A DNA stretch of 64,000 nucleotides, taken from positions 1,275,144-1,339,143 of the forward strand of contig LNAC01000109.1 of NCBI GenBank assembly GCA_002007465.1, written 5' to 3'. The notes under the pieces were generated by a model. The model saw nothing but the letters and a program-made list of their open reading frames with translations. It did no database searches and had not been told where the DNA came from. The stretch's first letter is position 1; each line of letters starts with the position of its first letter. Positions 32,466 through 43,345 of the stretch are shown piece by piece. The DNA comes from Ailurus styani (lineage: Eukaryota > Chordata > Mammalia > Carnivora > Ailuridae). The position numbers were made by a program, and so were the translations under genes.

Positions 32466-33324
32466 ACCCCAGAAGCTAAGAAGAGGTTATCTTTAGGGGG
32501 CCGCTCGTCTGGCAACCGTGATATCCGAGTCTTGTTCCCTTGTTTTTTTGGATTCTTCAAGAACGGGGATCCTGCCTGTCTGTGGGCATCAGCCTACAGG
32601 AGCTTTGTCCCAGCCAACAGCCTAGACCCTCCTCCAGAGGCATCAAGGAGAGGCCAGCAGAGCAAGGTGGGAACGGACCGGTCTTGTCCCCTGGAAGTGA
32701 GCCAGGTGAGCAGAACAGGGGCTGCAGACCCTGGGCAGCACAATGGAAGGTTGGCAGTTGCTGCTAGCTGCGTGGTGCCGATAAACCCACTTTCGGGGGG
32801 GAAAGCCCTGATTTGTCCTGGGTGCCAAGGTGGAAATTCTCCCAGCACTGCCAGTTCCATGCTCCCAGCATGACATGACTTCACATGGCGTTGGAAAGAG
32901 ACGAACATCATCGTGAGCCATTGGTGTGCCTGCCACCCATCGCTGCCCACAGGGACACCAGTGTGGACCACAGTCCAGCTGAAAGGACACAACTGAAATG
33001 TGTGGTTAAATCCAAGTACCCCAAAGTGAGCCATGGAGTTGGACACACAGCCAGATTAGAGTCAGAGGAGAGCGTAACCCATGCCCCAGGGACGTCTTAT
33101 CCAAGGAGGGGACGGGGGGTGCTGATGATGATAATTCTTCATACCTGTGCTCTATTTGAGAGGACATGCTCACCATCCTGATCCTTCTTTAGACCCCAGA
33201 ACAACAGCCCTGAACTTGTGGATTCTCTCTAGCTCCTTTCCAAGGGCAGGAATGGAGTTGAGTTAGAGACTTCCTCAAGATGCTTCATAAGTCTTCTTGT
33301 GTGGCCCTAAGTGGGTCCCACAGA
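32466..33324. other. Unique DNA, no feature recognised
   Basis: Opposed frames at 32532-32873 (plus) and 32594-33046 (minus) cover the same bases with no recognisable domain. No repeat recognised. Confidence 0.4.
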
Positions 33325-33490
33325 CTGGGGGCCCCAAACAACCAAACTTCATTGTTGTAGTCCTGGAGGCCAGAAGTCCAAGATCAATGTGTGGGCAGGT
33401 TTGTTTTTCTTTCTGAGGCCCCTGTCCTTGGCGTGCGGCTGGCTGCCTTGTTGCTCTGTCCACGCATGGACTTCCCTCGGTGTGCACATA
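33325..33490 (-). mobile_element. MLT1-like LTR fragment, antisense
   Basis: GTAGTCCTGGAGGCCAGAAG, TCCAAGATCAATGTGTGGGC, TTTCTGAGGCCCCTGTCC and GGACTTCCCTCGGTGTGCAC follow the antisense MLT1 LTR in order. Confidence 0.75.
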
Positions 33491-33494
33491 TGGC

Positions 33495-35000
33495 TACCCA
33501 CACAAATAGCAAACTAATCTATGACAAAGGATCAAAGGCAATTTGATGGAGAAAGTATCTTTTTTTTTTCAACAAATTCTGTTGGGACAAACTGGACATC
33601 CACAGGCAAATAAAACAGTTAATTTAGACCCAGACCTTACATCTTTCACAAAAAATTAACTCAAAATGGCTCACAGACCTCAATGTAAAATGTGAAACTC
33701 TGAGACTTCTAGAAAATAGCATAAGAGAAAATCTAGATGACCTTGAGTTTGGTGAAGACTTTTTAGATAAAATAAAAACATAAAGAAGAAATGGACAAGC
33801 TGAAATTCATTAAAATTAAAAACTTCTGCTCTACAAAAGATAGTGACAAGAGAATCAGAAGATAAGCCACTGACTGGGAGAAAATACTTATAAAACACAT
33901 ATCTGATAAAGGACTACTATCCAAAATACAAAGTACTCTCAAAATGCAACAATAAGAAACAAATAAGCCAATTTTAAAATGTGCAAAAGATCTGAACAGA
34001 CACCTCACCAAAAAGATATACAGATGGCAAGTAAACATGTGAAAAGATGCTTCCCTTCATATGCCATTAGGAAATTGCAAGATAAAACAGCAATGAGATA
34101 CCATCACATACATACTAGAATGGTGAAAATCCAAAATACGATACCAAATGCTGGTGAGGTTGTAGAGCAATAGGAACTAAATGGTACGGCCACTTGGAAT
34201 ACAGTATGGCACTTTCTTACAAAACTAAGTATGCCCTTACCATACCATACAATCTAACCAATCATACTTCTTGGTATTTACTCAAATGAGTTGAAAAATT
34301 ATGCCCACGAAAAACCTGCACATGAATTTTTATAACAGTTTTATTCATTATTGCCAAAACTTGGAAGCAACCAAGATATCCTTCAGAAGGTGAATGGATA
34401 GACTGTAGTATGTCCAGACACTGGAATATTACTCAGCACTAAAAAGAAATGAGCTATCAAGCCACAAAAAGACATGGAAGAACTTTAAATGCATATTGCT
34501 AAATGAAAGACGCCACTTTGAAAAGGCTGCATACTGGGCACCTGGGTGGCTCAGTGGGTTAAAGCCTCTGCCTTCGGCTCAGGTCATGATCTCAGGGTCC
34601 TGGGATCGAGTCCTGCATTGGGCTCCCTGCTCAGCAGGGAGCCTGCTTCCTCCTCTCTCTCTGCCTGCCTCTCTGCCTACTTGTGATCTCTCTCTGTCTG
34701 TCAAATAAATAAATAAATAAAATCTTTTTTAAAAAAATCTTTAAAAAAAAAAAAAGAAAAGGCTGCATACTGTATGATTCCAACTATATAATTCTGAAAA
34801 AGACAAGACTATGGAGACAGTAAAAAGATCAGCAATATTCAGGGGTTAATGGGAAGGGAGGAATGAATAGGCAAAGCACAGAGGGTTTTTAGGGCAATTA
34901 AATTATTCAATTTTTCTATGAACCTGAAATTGCTCTAAAAAATAGTCTATTTTTTAAATGGAACACTGAGTTTGAGCAACCCAGATGGGGAGGGGAAGGA
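33495..35000 (+). mobile_element. L1 ORF2 3' part and 3' UTR, plus strand
   Basis: About 1.3 kb of L1 in order: CTAATCTATGACAAAGGATC, AATTAACTCAAAATGGCTCA, ACTGGGAGAAAATACTTATA, GGACTACTATCCAAAATAC, AATGAGATACCATCACATAC, TGCTGGTGAGGTTGTAGAGC, ACTGGAATATTACTCAGCAC. It corresponds to the C-terminal end of ORF2 and the UTR. Many stops and indels make it non-functional. A SINE occupies 34537-34755. Confidence 0.95.
34537..34755 (+). mobile_element. CanSINE, plus strand, young, 17-base duplication
   Basis: Near-consensus copy (GGCACCTGGGTGGCTCAGTG, TTAAAGCCTCTGCC). A perfect duplication GAAAAGGCTGCATACTG lies at 34520-34536 and 34756-34772. Removing it rejoins the L1 3' UTR exactly. Confidence 0.98.
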
Positions 35001-35039
35001 ATGTGAAGGATATATGTCATTTGTGGGTGCCCAAAATAT

Positions 35040-35510
35040 TTTTAATACCTTCCCCCAAGGTTTGAGCACTGTAATGCCCAGTCCTTGTCACTAGAACTGC
35101 ATTTCCCAGCCTGCCTTGCCACTGAGGGCCATGTGACTTGGACTCTGCCAATCACATGTAACCATGTGAAACTGACCAGGCAATGAGTTAGGAGAGGAAA
35201 CACATGGGTGGGTGATGTTCCCTTTGCTACCCTGTAAAGGCTGCATGTTTAGAGGTCATTAGCAAGGGCAGCAGATTCCTGGCCATGGCAGAGGCAGCGT
35301 GGTGTGGAGTCAGCAGCAATAGCAGCTCCCTTCTGGGCCAGTCTGCCGTTCTGGAAACTGGTCCTGAAAACCCATTGTAGACCTTGTGCTGAATTCCTTC
35401 CAAAGATTCTATGAGCTCTCTAGTGTCTTGTAATAAATTCTATCCTGCTTTAAACTGTGTTCAGGGAATTCAGTTGTCTGCAACTAGGAAACCTAACTGA
35501 TACAATGTAG
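35040..35510 (+). mobile_element. Degraded LTR-like repeat, plus strand
   Basis: GAACTGCATTTCCCAGCC, GCCATGTGACTTGGACTCTG, CTTGTAATAAATTCTATCCT and GTTGTCTGCAACTAGGAAAC with ACTGATACAA at the end resemble an old solo LTR with a polyadenylation signal near 35430. The family is not assigned. Confidence 0.5.
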
Positions 35511-35539
35511 GTTTTGTTTCAGGTTGGTTTTGCTACTAA

Positions 35540-35700
35540 AATTAATTTAAAATAAATAGAGAAAGACAAATATCATATAATCTGTTTTATATGTAGAGTC
35601 TTAAAAAAAAAAAAAACCTCATAGATACAGGGAACTGATTGGTGATTGCCAGAGGTGGGAGGTGGGGGATACAGGAGGAATAAGAAAAATGAATAGACTC
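35540..35700 (+). mobile_element. L1 3' UTR fragment, plus strand
   Basis: AGAGAAAGACAAATATCATA, GTAGAGTCTTAAAAAAAA, CTCATAGATACAGGGAACTG and GTGATTGCCAGAGGTGGG are a typical L1 3' UTR. Confidence 0.8.
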
Positions 35701-35789
35701 TTGGGTTTTTTAGTTTAAATAAGCTGAATAAATGAAGGAAGGATAAATACATACATAAATAGAATATTTTTGTCCCTACATTTTTGCCC

Positions 35790-35985
35790 ACACTTCTGCT
35801 TAGTTCCTGGAATTACTACGAACTCCAGGAAATAAGCTATGAATATCTTTTGGTCATTGATCCACAATGTCAAATGGCTTTCCAGAAAGTTGAAACTAAT
35901 TTATAGTCCCGTGAGTGATGTAGGAAGACCCGTCTCAACCTCACTTCTACCAGCGTTGAATGTTTTCATTTTTATAGCACAGGAG
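35790..35985 (-). mobile_element. L1M fragment, antisense
   Basis: CAAATGGCTTTCCAGAAAGT, AACTAATTTATAGTCCCGTG and AACCTCACTTCTACCAGCGT match antisense L1M ORF2 3' region. Confidence 0.65.
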
Positions 35986-36214
35986 TTCAGGGTGCTGTGC
36001 GACTCAGAGGCCAGAGAAGAATCTCTTTTCTTCCTAATACCCTCAGAGAAGGTATTACCCATCAAGCTCAGACCCTCCGTGCTACTGGGACTCAAGGTGA
36101 TGCCAAGATATCTGCTCCAGGTTTGGTCGCAATCCAAGGAACGAAGGCCAGATGGCAGATTTGAGGTTGGAGGGGGCTCCTGTCAAGAAGTTCCAGGATT
36201 TGGGGGGGTTTCTT

Positions 36215-36530
36215 TTTTTTATATGTACCCGTATTTTTATTGCAGCATTATTTACAATAGCCAAGATATGAAAGCAACACAAGTGTCCATCCATAGGTGA
36301 ATGGATAAAAAGATATGGCATAGGTAAAATAGGTAATAATGTCACTTTTTTTTCAGTGTTCCAAGATTCATTGTTTATGCACCATACCCAGTGCTCCATC
36401 CAATACGTGCCCTCCTTAGTACCCACCACCAGGCTCACCCATCTCCCCCCTCCATAACCCTCAGTTTGTTTCTCAGAATCCACAGTCTCTCATCTTTCGT
36501 CTCCCCCTCTGAAATACCCCAATTCAAAGA
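36215..36530. mobile_element. Two L1 pieces in opposite orientation
   Basis: The part 36225-36335 is plus-strand L1 (TTATTTACAATAGCCAAGAT, GTGAATGGATAAAAAGATAT). From 36350 the text changes to an antisense carnivoran L1 segment recognisable by AAGATTCATTGTTTATGCAC, CAGTGCTCCATCCAATACG and CCTCAGTTTGTTTCTCAG. The junction at about 36340 could be an inversion during insertion (twin priming) or two separate events. Confidence 0.7.
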
Positions 36531-37785
36531 AGTTCCAGGGTTTCGAACTTGGAGGTAACCAGTTCCTTTTGGCCCCATCTCCTGACTTAATTTTTTTCCT
36601 TTACTACGGAGATACAAATTCCCGGTTTCACAGAGATCTCTGTTCGTTCTGCTTCTCCACTTGGCAGGTTGCATAATTTCATGTTTGTTAAAACACTAAA
36701 ACAAAAATAACTTGGACCTACAGGGGGAAAAAAAAGCAAAAGACAGTCTGTGTAGAATCAGATGATTGTGGTTTGAGTCCAAACCCACTGAGAATGGGCT
36801 GTTTCTCCACATTGTCCTGGGGTCACTACCTTGGATGGCAGGGGGTGGTGAGTTTTTCTGTGCGTCCCTTTCCCAGGGAATGCTGGAAGAGTGTGGGACT
36901 CCGGGCCCCCGCTGGAACTGTGTGCTCTGCAGGGGGCCTCAATGCCACTCTCTGCACAGAATGCCTCATGTGGACGGTGCATGGCGTGGACCAGAGCATC
37001 CTCCAAGCAGCACACGCTTGATGGCAAACAAGGGTCAGGCCATCTAGCTCTCCAGACACCTTGTCCTTCATCCCCACTGGAGAGCCTTTGCAGAGAAGCC
37101 CTCCCTGTGAGCAGCATGACCGAGCCTCTTCTAGAACCACAGAGGAAGGAAGCAGCCTTCCCTGCCAGGGCATGGGGGTGGATTCTGAGGCTTTTGTTCT
37201 TGTCCTTGGAGCCTACTTAATATTAGCTGGGAATTTTGCCTTGATGTAATGTACTTTTATCTTTTAAAAAATTAAGATCTTTGTGAGTTATAAAAAGTAT
37301 TTCAGAATATTCCAAAGTGGGCCACAGACCCGTTTTTCGTCTGTCTGAGCAGGACTAGCCTACCAGAGAAGGACGTCCTGTTAGGAGCAATGAGGTAGGG
37401 CAGAACCTTGACCTGCCTCATGGGCCTGTGGTCTGTGGAGTCACACGACTGTTTGGGATTGGTAGGGGCAGAGGGTGGAGCTGAACCATGTCAAATGAGC
37501 TACTCTAAATGATGTGCTTTTGCTTCCAGTAGCAGAACATCCAACTCAGAAGGGCCTAAACAGTCAGGGGTCATTATTCCCATTAACAGGTTCAGAGGAG
37601 GGGGTTTCTTGAGTTATTTCTGTGGCTTAATGATATTTTCAGAGACCCTGGTGTTTTCTGTCTTTTCTCTCTGCCATACATCTGTCCTCATGGTCACCTG
37701 ATGGCTGCCACTGCTCCAAAGTTCATACACAGGCACAACCGTGTCCACTGAAAAGAAGGAAAGCCTTACTTCCTGCGTATCTCTT
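36531..37785. other. Unique DNA, no feature recognised
   Basis: No repeat recognised. Overlapping frames on both strands at 36758-37220 have no recognisable domain. Confidence 0.4.
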
Positions 37786-37789
37786 TTTT

Positions 37790-38385
37790 TTTTCCCCTCC
37801 CCATCATTCTGCCCCTCTTCAATCCCTCTTGGCAATAATCACCATTCTGTCTTTATGATAATGTTTTCCTTGCTTTTCTTCATAATTTCACCATCTATGT
37901 CACCTATGTATGCATTCTTTTTTTTTAAGATTTATATTTATTTATTTGACACACAGAGATCACAAGTAGGCAGAGAGGCAGGCAGAGAGAGAGGAGGAAG
38001 TAGGCTCCCTGCTGAGCAGAGAGCCCGATGCGGGGCTTGATCCCAGGACCCTGAGATCATGACCTGAGCCGAAGGCAGAGGCTTTAACCCACTGAGCCAC
38101 CCAGGTGCCCCTATGTATTCATTCTTGATTAATATTTTGTTGGGCCTGCTTTCAACTTTATATGCATGGAATCATATTGTACATATTCTTCATGTCACCA
38201 TTGTTTGTAGGGTTCATGCATAGTGCTGCATGTAATCATGGTTTGGTTTTTTTTTCATACTGTGAGAAGAATATACTAGAATGCACTTGCCCACTCTCCT
38301 GCTGGTGGATACATGGGTCCTTCTGCGGCCACTATGGATAATGCTGCTGCAAGTGTCCTTCTGCATGTCCCACACAGGCAGATGG
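37790..38385 (-). mobile_element. L1M fragment, antisense, split by a SINE
   Basis: TTGGCAATAATCACCATTCT before the SINE and TATGCATGGAATCATATTGT, GTTCATGCATAGTGCTGC and CTCCTGCTGGTGGATACATG after it are consecutive in antisense old L1. Confidence 0.75.
37920..38110 (-). mobile_element. CanSINE, minus strand, young
   Basis: Near-consensus antisense copy (AGGCAGAGAGGCAGGCAGAG, ACTGAGCCACCCAGGTGCCC). Flanked by CTATGTATGCATTCTT (37904-37919) and CTATGTATTCATTCTT (38111-38126), 15 of 16 matching. Confidence 0.97.
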
Positions 38386-38459
38386 AGCAGATCTTCTGGG
38401 TCAGCTCTAGTACTGATTTCCTGCTGTTTGTATAACATCCATTCTCTCCCGCACAAGGG

Positions 38460-38690
38460 AGAGTCCTTCCCTCTGCGTCTCTGCCATCCCAATACTGATC
38501 TTTCTGAAAATGTGGACCATCTGTCATTCTCTTGCGTCAGGTCCATTTTACTTAGAATAAGATCCAAACAATTTACCCTGGTCCTCGGGGTCCCCGATCC
38601 CTCTCTGCTCCCACCCGTTACCACTGGAGAGGAGCCTACTGGCTACCATGCTCCTGCCACACAGGCTCACAACATGCAAATCAGCACCTG
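38460..38690 (+). mobile_element. L2 fragment, plus strand
   Basis: TACTTAGAATAAGATCCAAA, CAATTTACCCTGGTCCTCG and CTGCTCCCACCCGTTACCAC follow the L2 ORF2 region that reads 'aataaagtccaaactcc...ctggcc' in consensus. Confidence 0.6.
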
Positions 38691-39505
38691 GGTAGGAATG
38701 GGAATAGAGGTGCCTGGAGAAGGGGGCTGGGCAAGGCTCAAGAGCTATGCCAGGAACCCGCGGGATCATCTACTATACAAGACACCCCCGTGGACCCTCC
38801 ACTCTGCCCCTCAAGGGATCAGAGGCTCCTCAGCCCTTGAAGGGAGAGCAACTCCCCTGGCACGGGTTCCATGAATTTTCCGCACGGAACAACCCCTCCA
38901 CCTAAGTCAACCCTGTCACCAGGAGCAGAGACCAGTTCAGACCCCAGGGTGGAAGGAAATCTGCTGCTCAAAGAAGAAAAGAGCAACAGAGAATAATTGA
39001 GCATATGGACAGAGCCAGAGTGAGAAGAGGAGAAGGAACCAGGGAGGACATTGTGCAAGTGAAACCAAAACATAACAAGCTCTAGCAACCATTCTTCCAG
39101 AACATGTCAGAATCGATCGCTCAAATCCCAGATTTCCAGGAAACGACATTTGTCAACGCTCTGTGAGGTCTGCGTCGCCTGGGGAGGAAGGTGAAGAACT
39201 CTCCGTTTGGTTTTGTTTGGTTTTGTTTTTTCTTACCAGAGCTGAAGTGACAAATATTAAGTCAAGTTACTAAACAGCGCTTTATCTTCACGAGAATCCT
39301 GATTTGGAAATCAGAGTCCCCTCCCCAGGTTTTTGTCTGACTAAAAATGGGAGCTATCCTCAAAGTCAACTGAAATGAGTGGAAACCTGGGAGGAACTTG
39401 GCCAAACATCCAGTCCAGGGCTGGAAGAGCCAGCAGGGATAGCAAGCAGGCTCTCCACCATGCAGACGCGGGTGCAGAATGAGTTAGGACAGGCCTTAAG
39501 CGGGT
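38691..39505. other. Unique DNA, no feature recognised
   Basis: No repeat or gene recognised. A run of GGTTTTGTTT units is at 39208-39227. Confidence 0.4.
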
Positions 39506-39509
39506 CCAG

Positions 39510-40055
39510 AAGGTGTGGCAGATTGCATCTCCCAAAGATGGCCACAGCGATGTCTGCTATCCCCCATGCTTTTCCTCAAAGGGGCAAGACCACTCCGCCA
39601 TCAGGAGGTGGAGTCAAGGTCCCCTCCCTTGAATCGAATCTCAGCAGGCTCACGACTGCTTCTACCGAGAGAGGATGGTGGAAGTTATGGAGTCGCTAAG
39701 GCCTCGTCAGAGAGAGTTCCGCAGCTCCTCCCTCGGATTCTTGGGTTGTCCACCCTGGAGAAAGCCAGCTACTAGAGCAGAAGTCAACCTCCCAGAGACC
39801 ACCACACCGGAGACCCACAGGCAGTCAGCATCAACTGCCAGCCAAGCAAGTGCGCCATCTTGGACGGCCAGCCCGGTCATGCCTTCAGATGACTACCTTC
39901 CCAGCCCACAGCAACCTCAGCCAAGTGAGCGGCCCCAAGTGAGACCTGGCCTGCCAGCTCTTTCCCAATCCCTGTCCTACAAAATAACAAAATAAAAGAG
40001 GTACTTCATGCTGTTTGGTGTGGGGATAATTTGTGATGCAGCAGGAATAACCCAA
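39510..40055 (+). mobile_element. MLT1-like solo LTR, plus strand
   Basis: GGCAGATTGCATCTCCCAAA, GATGGTGGAAGTTATGG, CTGGAGAAAGCCAGCTAC, GCCTTCAGATGACTACC, AATAAAAGAGGTA (polyadenylation signal) and GGGGATAATTTGTGATGCAG occur in LTR order. No internal region. Open frames inside it (39379-39995) are LTR sequence, not genes. Confidence 0.75.
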
Positions 40056-40955
40056 ACCAGAAGGAGAGGAAGGGAAAGTGGCATTGCAGTGAGGGGACAA
40101 GGGAGGGAATGCTGGCCACAGCAGCTCAGAGGACATTGAAGGAGAAGGAGATGCAGCTGGAGGTAAAGAAGATGAAGGTGATGAGGATGGGGAAGAGCAA
40201 GAGGAAGACAGATGGATAAAGCATTGATTGAGTCTGACCTTCCTTTTCTGATTGGTTTTGCTAATTCTCTCCCAGCCCTGGCAGCAAGGGGATGGTCGGT
40301 CCTTCTCTCTTATATCACCAGGACCTCCTGGAGTCCCTCTTCTGACCTCATTACACTCTGATATACAATTCACTTGGGATGGAATTGGGGGGTGTTTTCT
40401 GTCCCAAGTTCCTTTCTATCCCTTCTTTTCTCAACAGACCCTTCCAGAACGCACACACCATTGTGCTCGCGGGTAAAAAACAGCCTTCCCTCCCCGGGCC
40501 CTGCTGGCCACTGGAGGCACCAGGGGTCTGCAGGGAGGCAGGCAGGGGCCCAGCGATCCTCCTTCTTTGCCTGCATCTGTAACCATGCAACAATGGAGAG
40601 CAAGCAAACGCCAACACATAGATGCCTGCTCCGTATAAAACAAAAACTGAAAACAAAACAAGAATAAGGAAAACAGGATTCAGGAAGGTCAGCGAAGGAT
40701 GGGGTTGAGCTGTCTGGAAGGGTCAAGTGGGCATTTTGACAATATCGCTTCCCCTTGGGGGATCTTCATGGATGCTCTTCCCGTGTAAACTGTCACTTTA
40801 AAAATAAATTTCTCTCTCAATAATGACTGGAGCCCGGCCACTTGACAGAGAATCAGCAGAATGTAAAGGGGCTTATTTGGAAACGACATTCTGTATTGTA
40901 ATTTTCCTTCTGTTTTATTTTTGAATTTTCTTTTTATGACATGGCTTTAAAATAT
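40056..40955. other. Unique DNA, no feature recognised
   Basis: No repeat recognised; a GA-rich stretch occurs at 40138-40215. No credible exon. Confidence 0.4.
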
Positions 40956-40959
40956 GCCA

Positions 40960-41115
40960 GCCAAGAAAAAGGCGGGGTGGGGAGAACTCGATGGTGCAAG
41001 ATGGGCAGCATGAGACCATTATTTAAGCTGGGTGATGGGTCCATGGGGGTTCATTGTACTACTCACTCTCCTTTGTGCAGATGGCTTCAATTTTTTCCAT
41101 TATGAAAACTTCATT
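40960..41115 (+). mobile_element. Old L1-type 3' terminus
   Basis: TTAAGCTGGGTGATGGGTCC, ATGGGGGTTCATTGTACTAC and TTTTTTCCATTATGAAAAC are the end of a common L1M-type 3' UTR. Confidence 0.75.
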
Positions 41116-41880
41116 GTTTTTCTTTTTGTCTCACCGGAAAGGAAAAAAAAGAGGTTCCGTTTTAAATGTCAAAATGCACAAGGCATCTCGTGAGCATAAA
41201 AGCGTATGTGTACGCAAAGATTTTGTTGTTCTCTCTCTCGGAACATATACTTCGGACCCTCCCGGTTTGATTCGCTTAATAAATCTACATCAACCCTAAT
41301 GTCTCCCAATCTAGCACAATTCTGTCCTAGGCTCATCGAAGGGCCAGATGGTTTGATTTAAGTGCAATGTCATTCACCAGCTGTGATGTCATCGACACAC
41401 CCCTGGGGACACCACATTGCTCAACATTTAGCTCTTGATCTTTATCTTTCATTTTTATCTCAGTTTTGTTGCTTAAAAAATGGGCCACTGCATCCATGGA
41501 ATTGCTAAAATCAGCCACCAGCAGATGGATCTTAGAGGTTCTAATGCCCAAGGATAATCAAGGTGTTTGCTGGCATGCCTTCCTCAATAAAACATGTCCA
41601 AGGAGATGAAAAAGCTCTCAAGAGCAAGAAGTCAGTGCTGCGGGTGGAAAGAATTGGGGTAAACCATGCTTTTTTTTTTTTTTTCCTTTATTTTGGTGCT
41701 GGCTATGAAACACAGAATAAAGCCAAATGGAACTCATCCCAGTGACCTGGTTAAGGTGACAGCCCCGGCTTGGTCAGCTAAAGATGCTGAAGTGCATAGT
41801 CTTTGCAGGCTATAAAATTGAGTAGCTGGAGTTCAAGGCCACTTATATTAGAGATGTGCATTAATGGCGGTAGGATGAAG
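41116..41880. other. Unique DNA, possibly regulatory
   Basis: Repeat-free apart from a poly-T at 41671-41685. The part 41160-41420 has scattered CpG in otherwise AT-rich DNA (GCATCTCGTGAGC, AAAAGCGTATG, GATTCGCTTAATAAA) and a CRE-like TGATGTCATCG at 41385. CpG retention outside islands can indicate constraint, but this is only a hint. Confidence 0.3.
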
Positions 41881-41882
41881 AC

Positions 41883-42240
41883 TGTTATGGGCTGGGTCTA
41901 TTTTCCCAAAATTTATATGTTGAAGCCCTAATCCCCAATAGCTCAGAAAGTAGCTATATTTGGAGACAGGGTTTTAAGGGGTAATTAAGTTAAAAGGAGG
42001 TCCTTAGTGTCCTAACTCAATGTGACTCCTGTCCACAGACATGCGCAGAGACGAGAACATATGAGCACACAAGAAGACAGCTGTCTACACACCAAGGAGA
42101 GAAGCCTTAGAAGAAACCAACCTTGCCAACACCTTGATCTTGAACTTGTAGCCTCCAGAACTGAGAAAATGCATTTCTGGTGCTCAAGGCCCCCAAGCCC
42201 GTGGCTTTGTTACCACAACCCAACCAAACAAATACAAAGG
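41883..42240 (+). mobile_element. MLT1-like solo LTR, plus strand
   Basis: TGTTATGGGCTGGGTCTATT, TTATATGTTGAAGCCCTAAT, TATATTTGGAGACAGGG, AAGAAGACAGCTGTCTAC, AACCTTGCCAACACCTTGAT and CAAACAAATACAAAG give the full 5' to 3' order of a MaLR LTR of about 360 bases. Confidence 0.88.
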
Positions 42241-42269
42241 CAAAGCCTCTTGATATATAAAACTTAATA

Positions 42270-42660
42270 AATATGAATTTATCAAATGTTTCTACAGTAC
42301 TGAAGCTATTTTTTCTAGGAATCTAGACTTTAGTAACAACTATGTAACTACATAACAGCTATATACTATGTAACAACTATAGTAACAACTATGGTAACAA
42401 ACTCTGTGGATTAACTTCTTGAGCCCTATTTGCATTCCCAGGGTAAACCTCCATGTTAATAGTGAATTATTTTCGATATATTGCTAAGTTCTATTCATTG
42501 ATAGAAATTTTGCATCTTCATGTATGCGTGAAATTGGTATGTATTTTTCTTTTTGACACTTTATCGAGTTTTGCTATGTAAATTACTATGACTTCATATA
42601 ATTAACTGGGGTCCTGTTCATCATATTCGTGGCCTTGGAGGAACTTCAATAACTGTAGTT
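42270..42660 (-). mobile_element. L1 ORF2 fragment, antisense
   Basis: CCTATTTGCATTCCCAGGGT, TATATTGCTAAGTTCTATTC and TTTTGCATCTTCATGTATGC are antisense L1 ORF2. The part 42331-42402 is a small irregular tandem array of GTAACAACTAT-like units. Confidence 0.7.
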
Positions 42661-42984
42661 ATGTGTTACTTAAATCTTAAAGCTTACCCACGAAGCAACC
42701 CAAAACAAAAAATTTAACAAGCAGGACCAGTCCATCAAGCAGCAAAATACTAGAACAAAACCTTGTTCCGTGGATAGAATGGAACAAGAATTTTGGAATT
42801 TAAAAAAATAATTAATTAATTAATTTTTAAATGAATTTAGGAAATATTGGGAAATTTTGAAAATCAAGGAAAGGGATCATTTTTTCAGATCAAGCTTGAA
42901 ATCGAAAAAGACGGCAGGTGCAGCCTTCCTTTGGCCCCTGATGGCGCTCTGGGCTTGTCCCACATCCCTTATCAGGGTCTGAGT
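42661..42984. other. A/T-rich unique DNA
   Basis: A short (TTAA)-like run occurs at 42807-42830. Nothing else recognised. Confidence 0.4.
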
Positions 42985-43125
42985 GACCTTATTTATTTAT
43001 TTAAACGTTTCTGTCTCCATGACAGCGAGGATCGTGCCTGTCTTATCCACTGTTGAAGGCCCAGCGCCTAAAAAGGCAGCAAATTGGCTCTCAATAAATA
43101 TTTGTTTAATGAACGAACCAGGCAG
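42985..43125 (+). mobile_element. L2 3' end, plus strand
   Basis: GCGAGGATCGTGCCTGTCTT, GAAGGCCCAGCGCCTAAAA and CTCAATAAATATTTGTTTAA with TGAACGAACC are the classic L2 terminus. Confidence 0.85.
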
Positions 43126-43224
43126 GGGCTCACTTTCCAAGGCAATGCTGTTCCCTTTGGTGGCACCTAGCCCCATGCAGCTGTTCACATTTAAACTGGT
43201 TGCAATTAAGCTTTTTTTTTTTTT

Positions 43225-43345
43225 TTTTGAAGTGGCCATACAATTCACATGCTCGGAGGGCGCGGGCCACGTGGGGATGGGTGGCCTGCCTATTGGACGT
43301 GACAGCCACGGAACGTTCCTGTCTCTGCAGAAAGTTCTACTGGGC
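43225..43345. mobile_element. hAT-like DNA transposon fragment
   Basis: AAGTGGCCATACAATTCACA at the left and GCAGAAAGTTCTACTGGGCA with ACACTGCTGTCC at the right resemble the common element whose ends read CAGCGCTGTCCAATAGAA. Family name uncertain. Confidence 0.5.

Noticed and set aside
33495..35000. Possible reverse-transcriptase gene
   Set aside because: It is only the 3' part of L1 ORF2 with many stops and a SINE insertion; no intact frame.
39379..39995. Overlapping plus-strand frames of 86 to 106 codons
   Set aside because: They translate an MLT1-like LTR.
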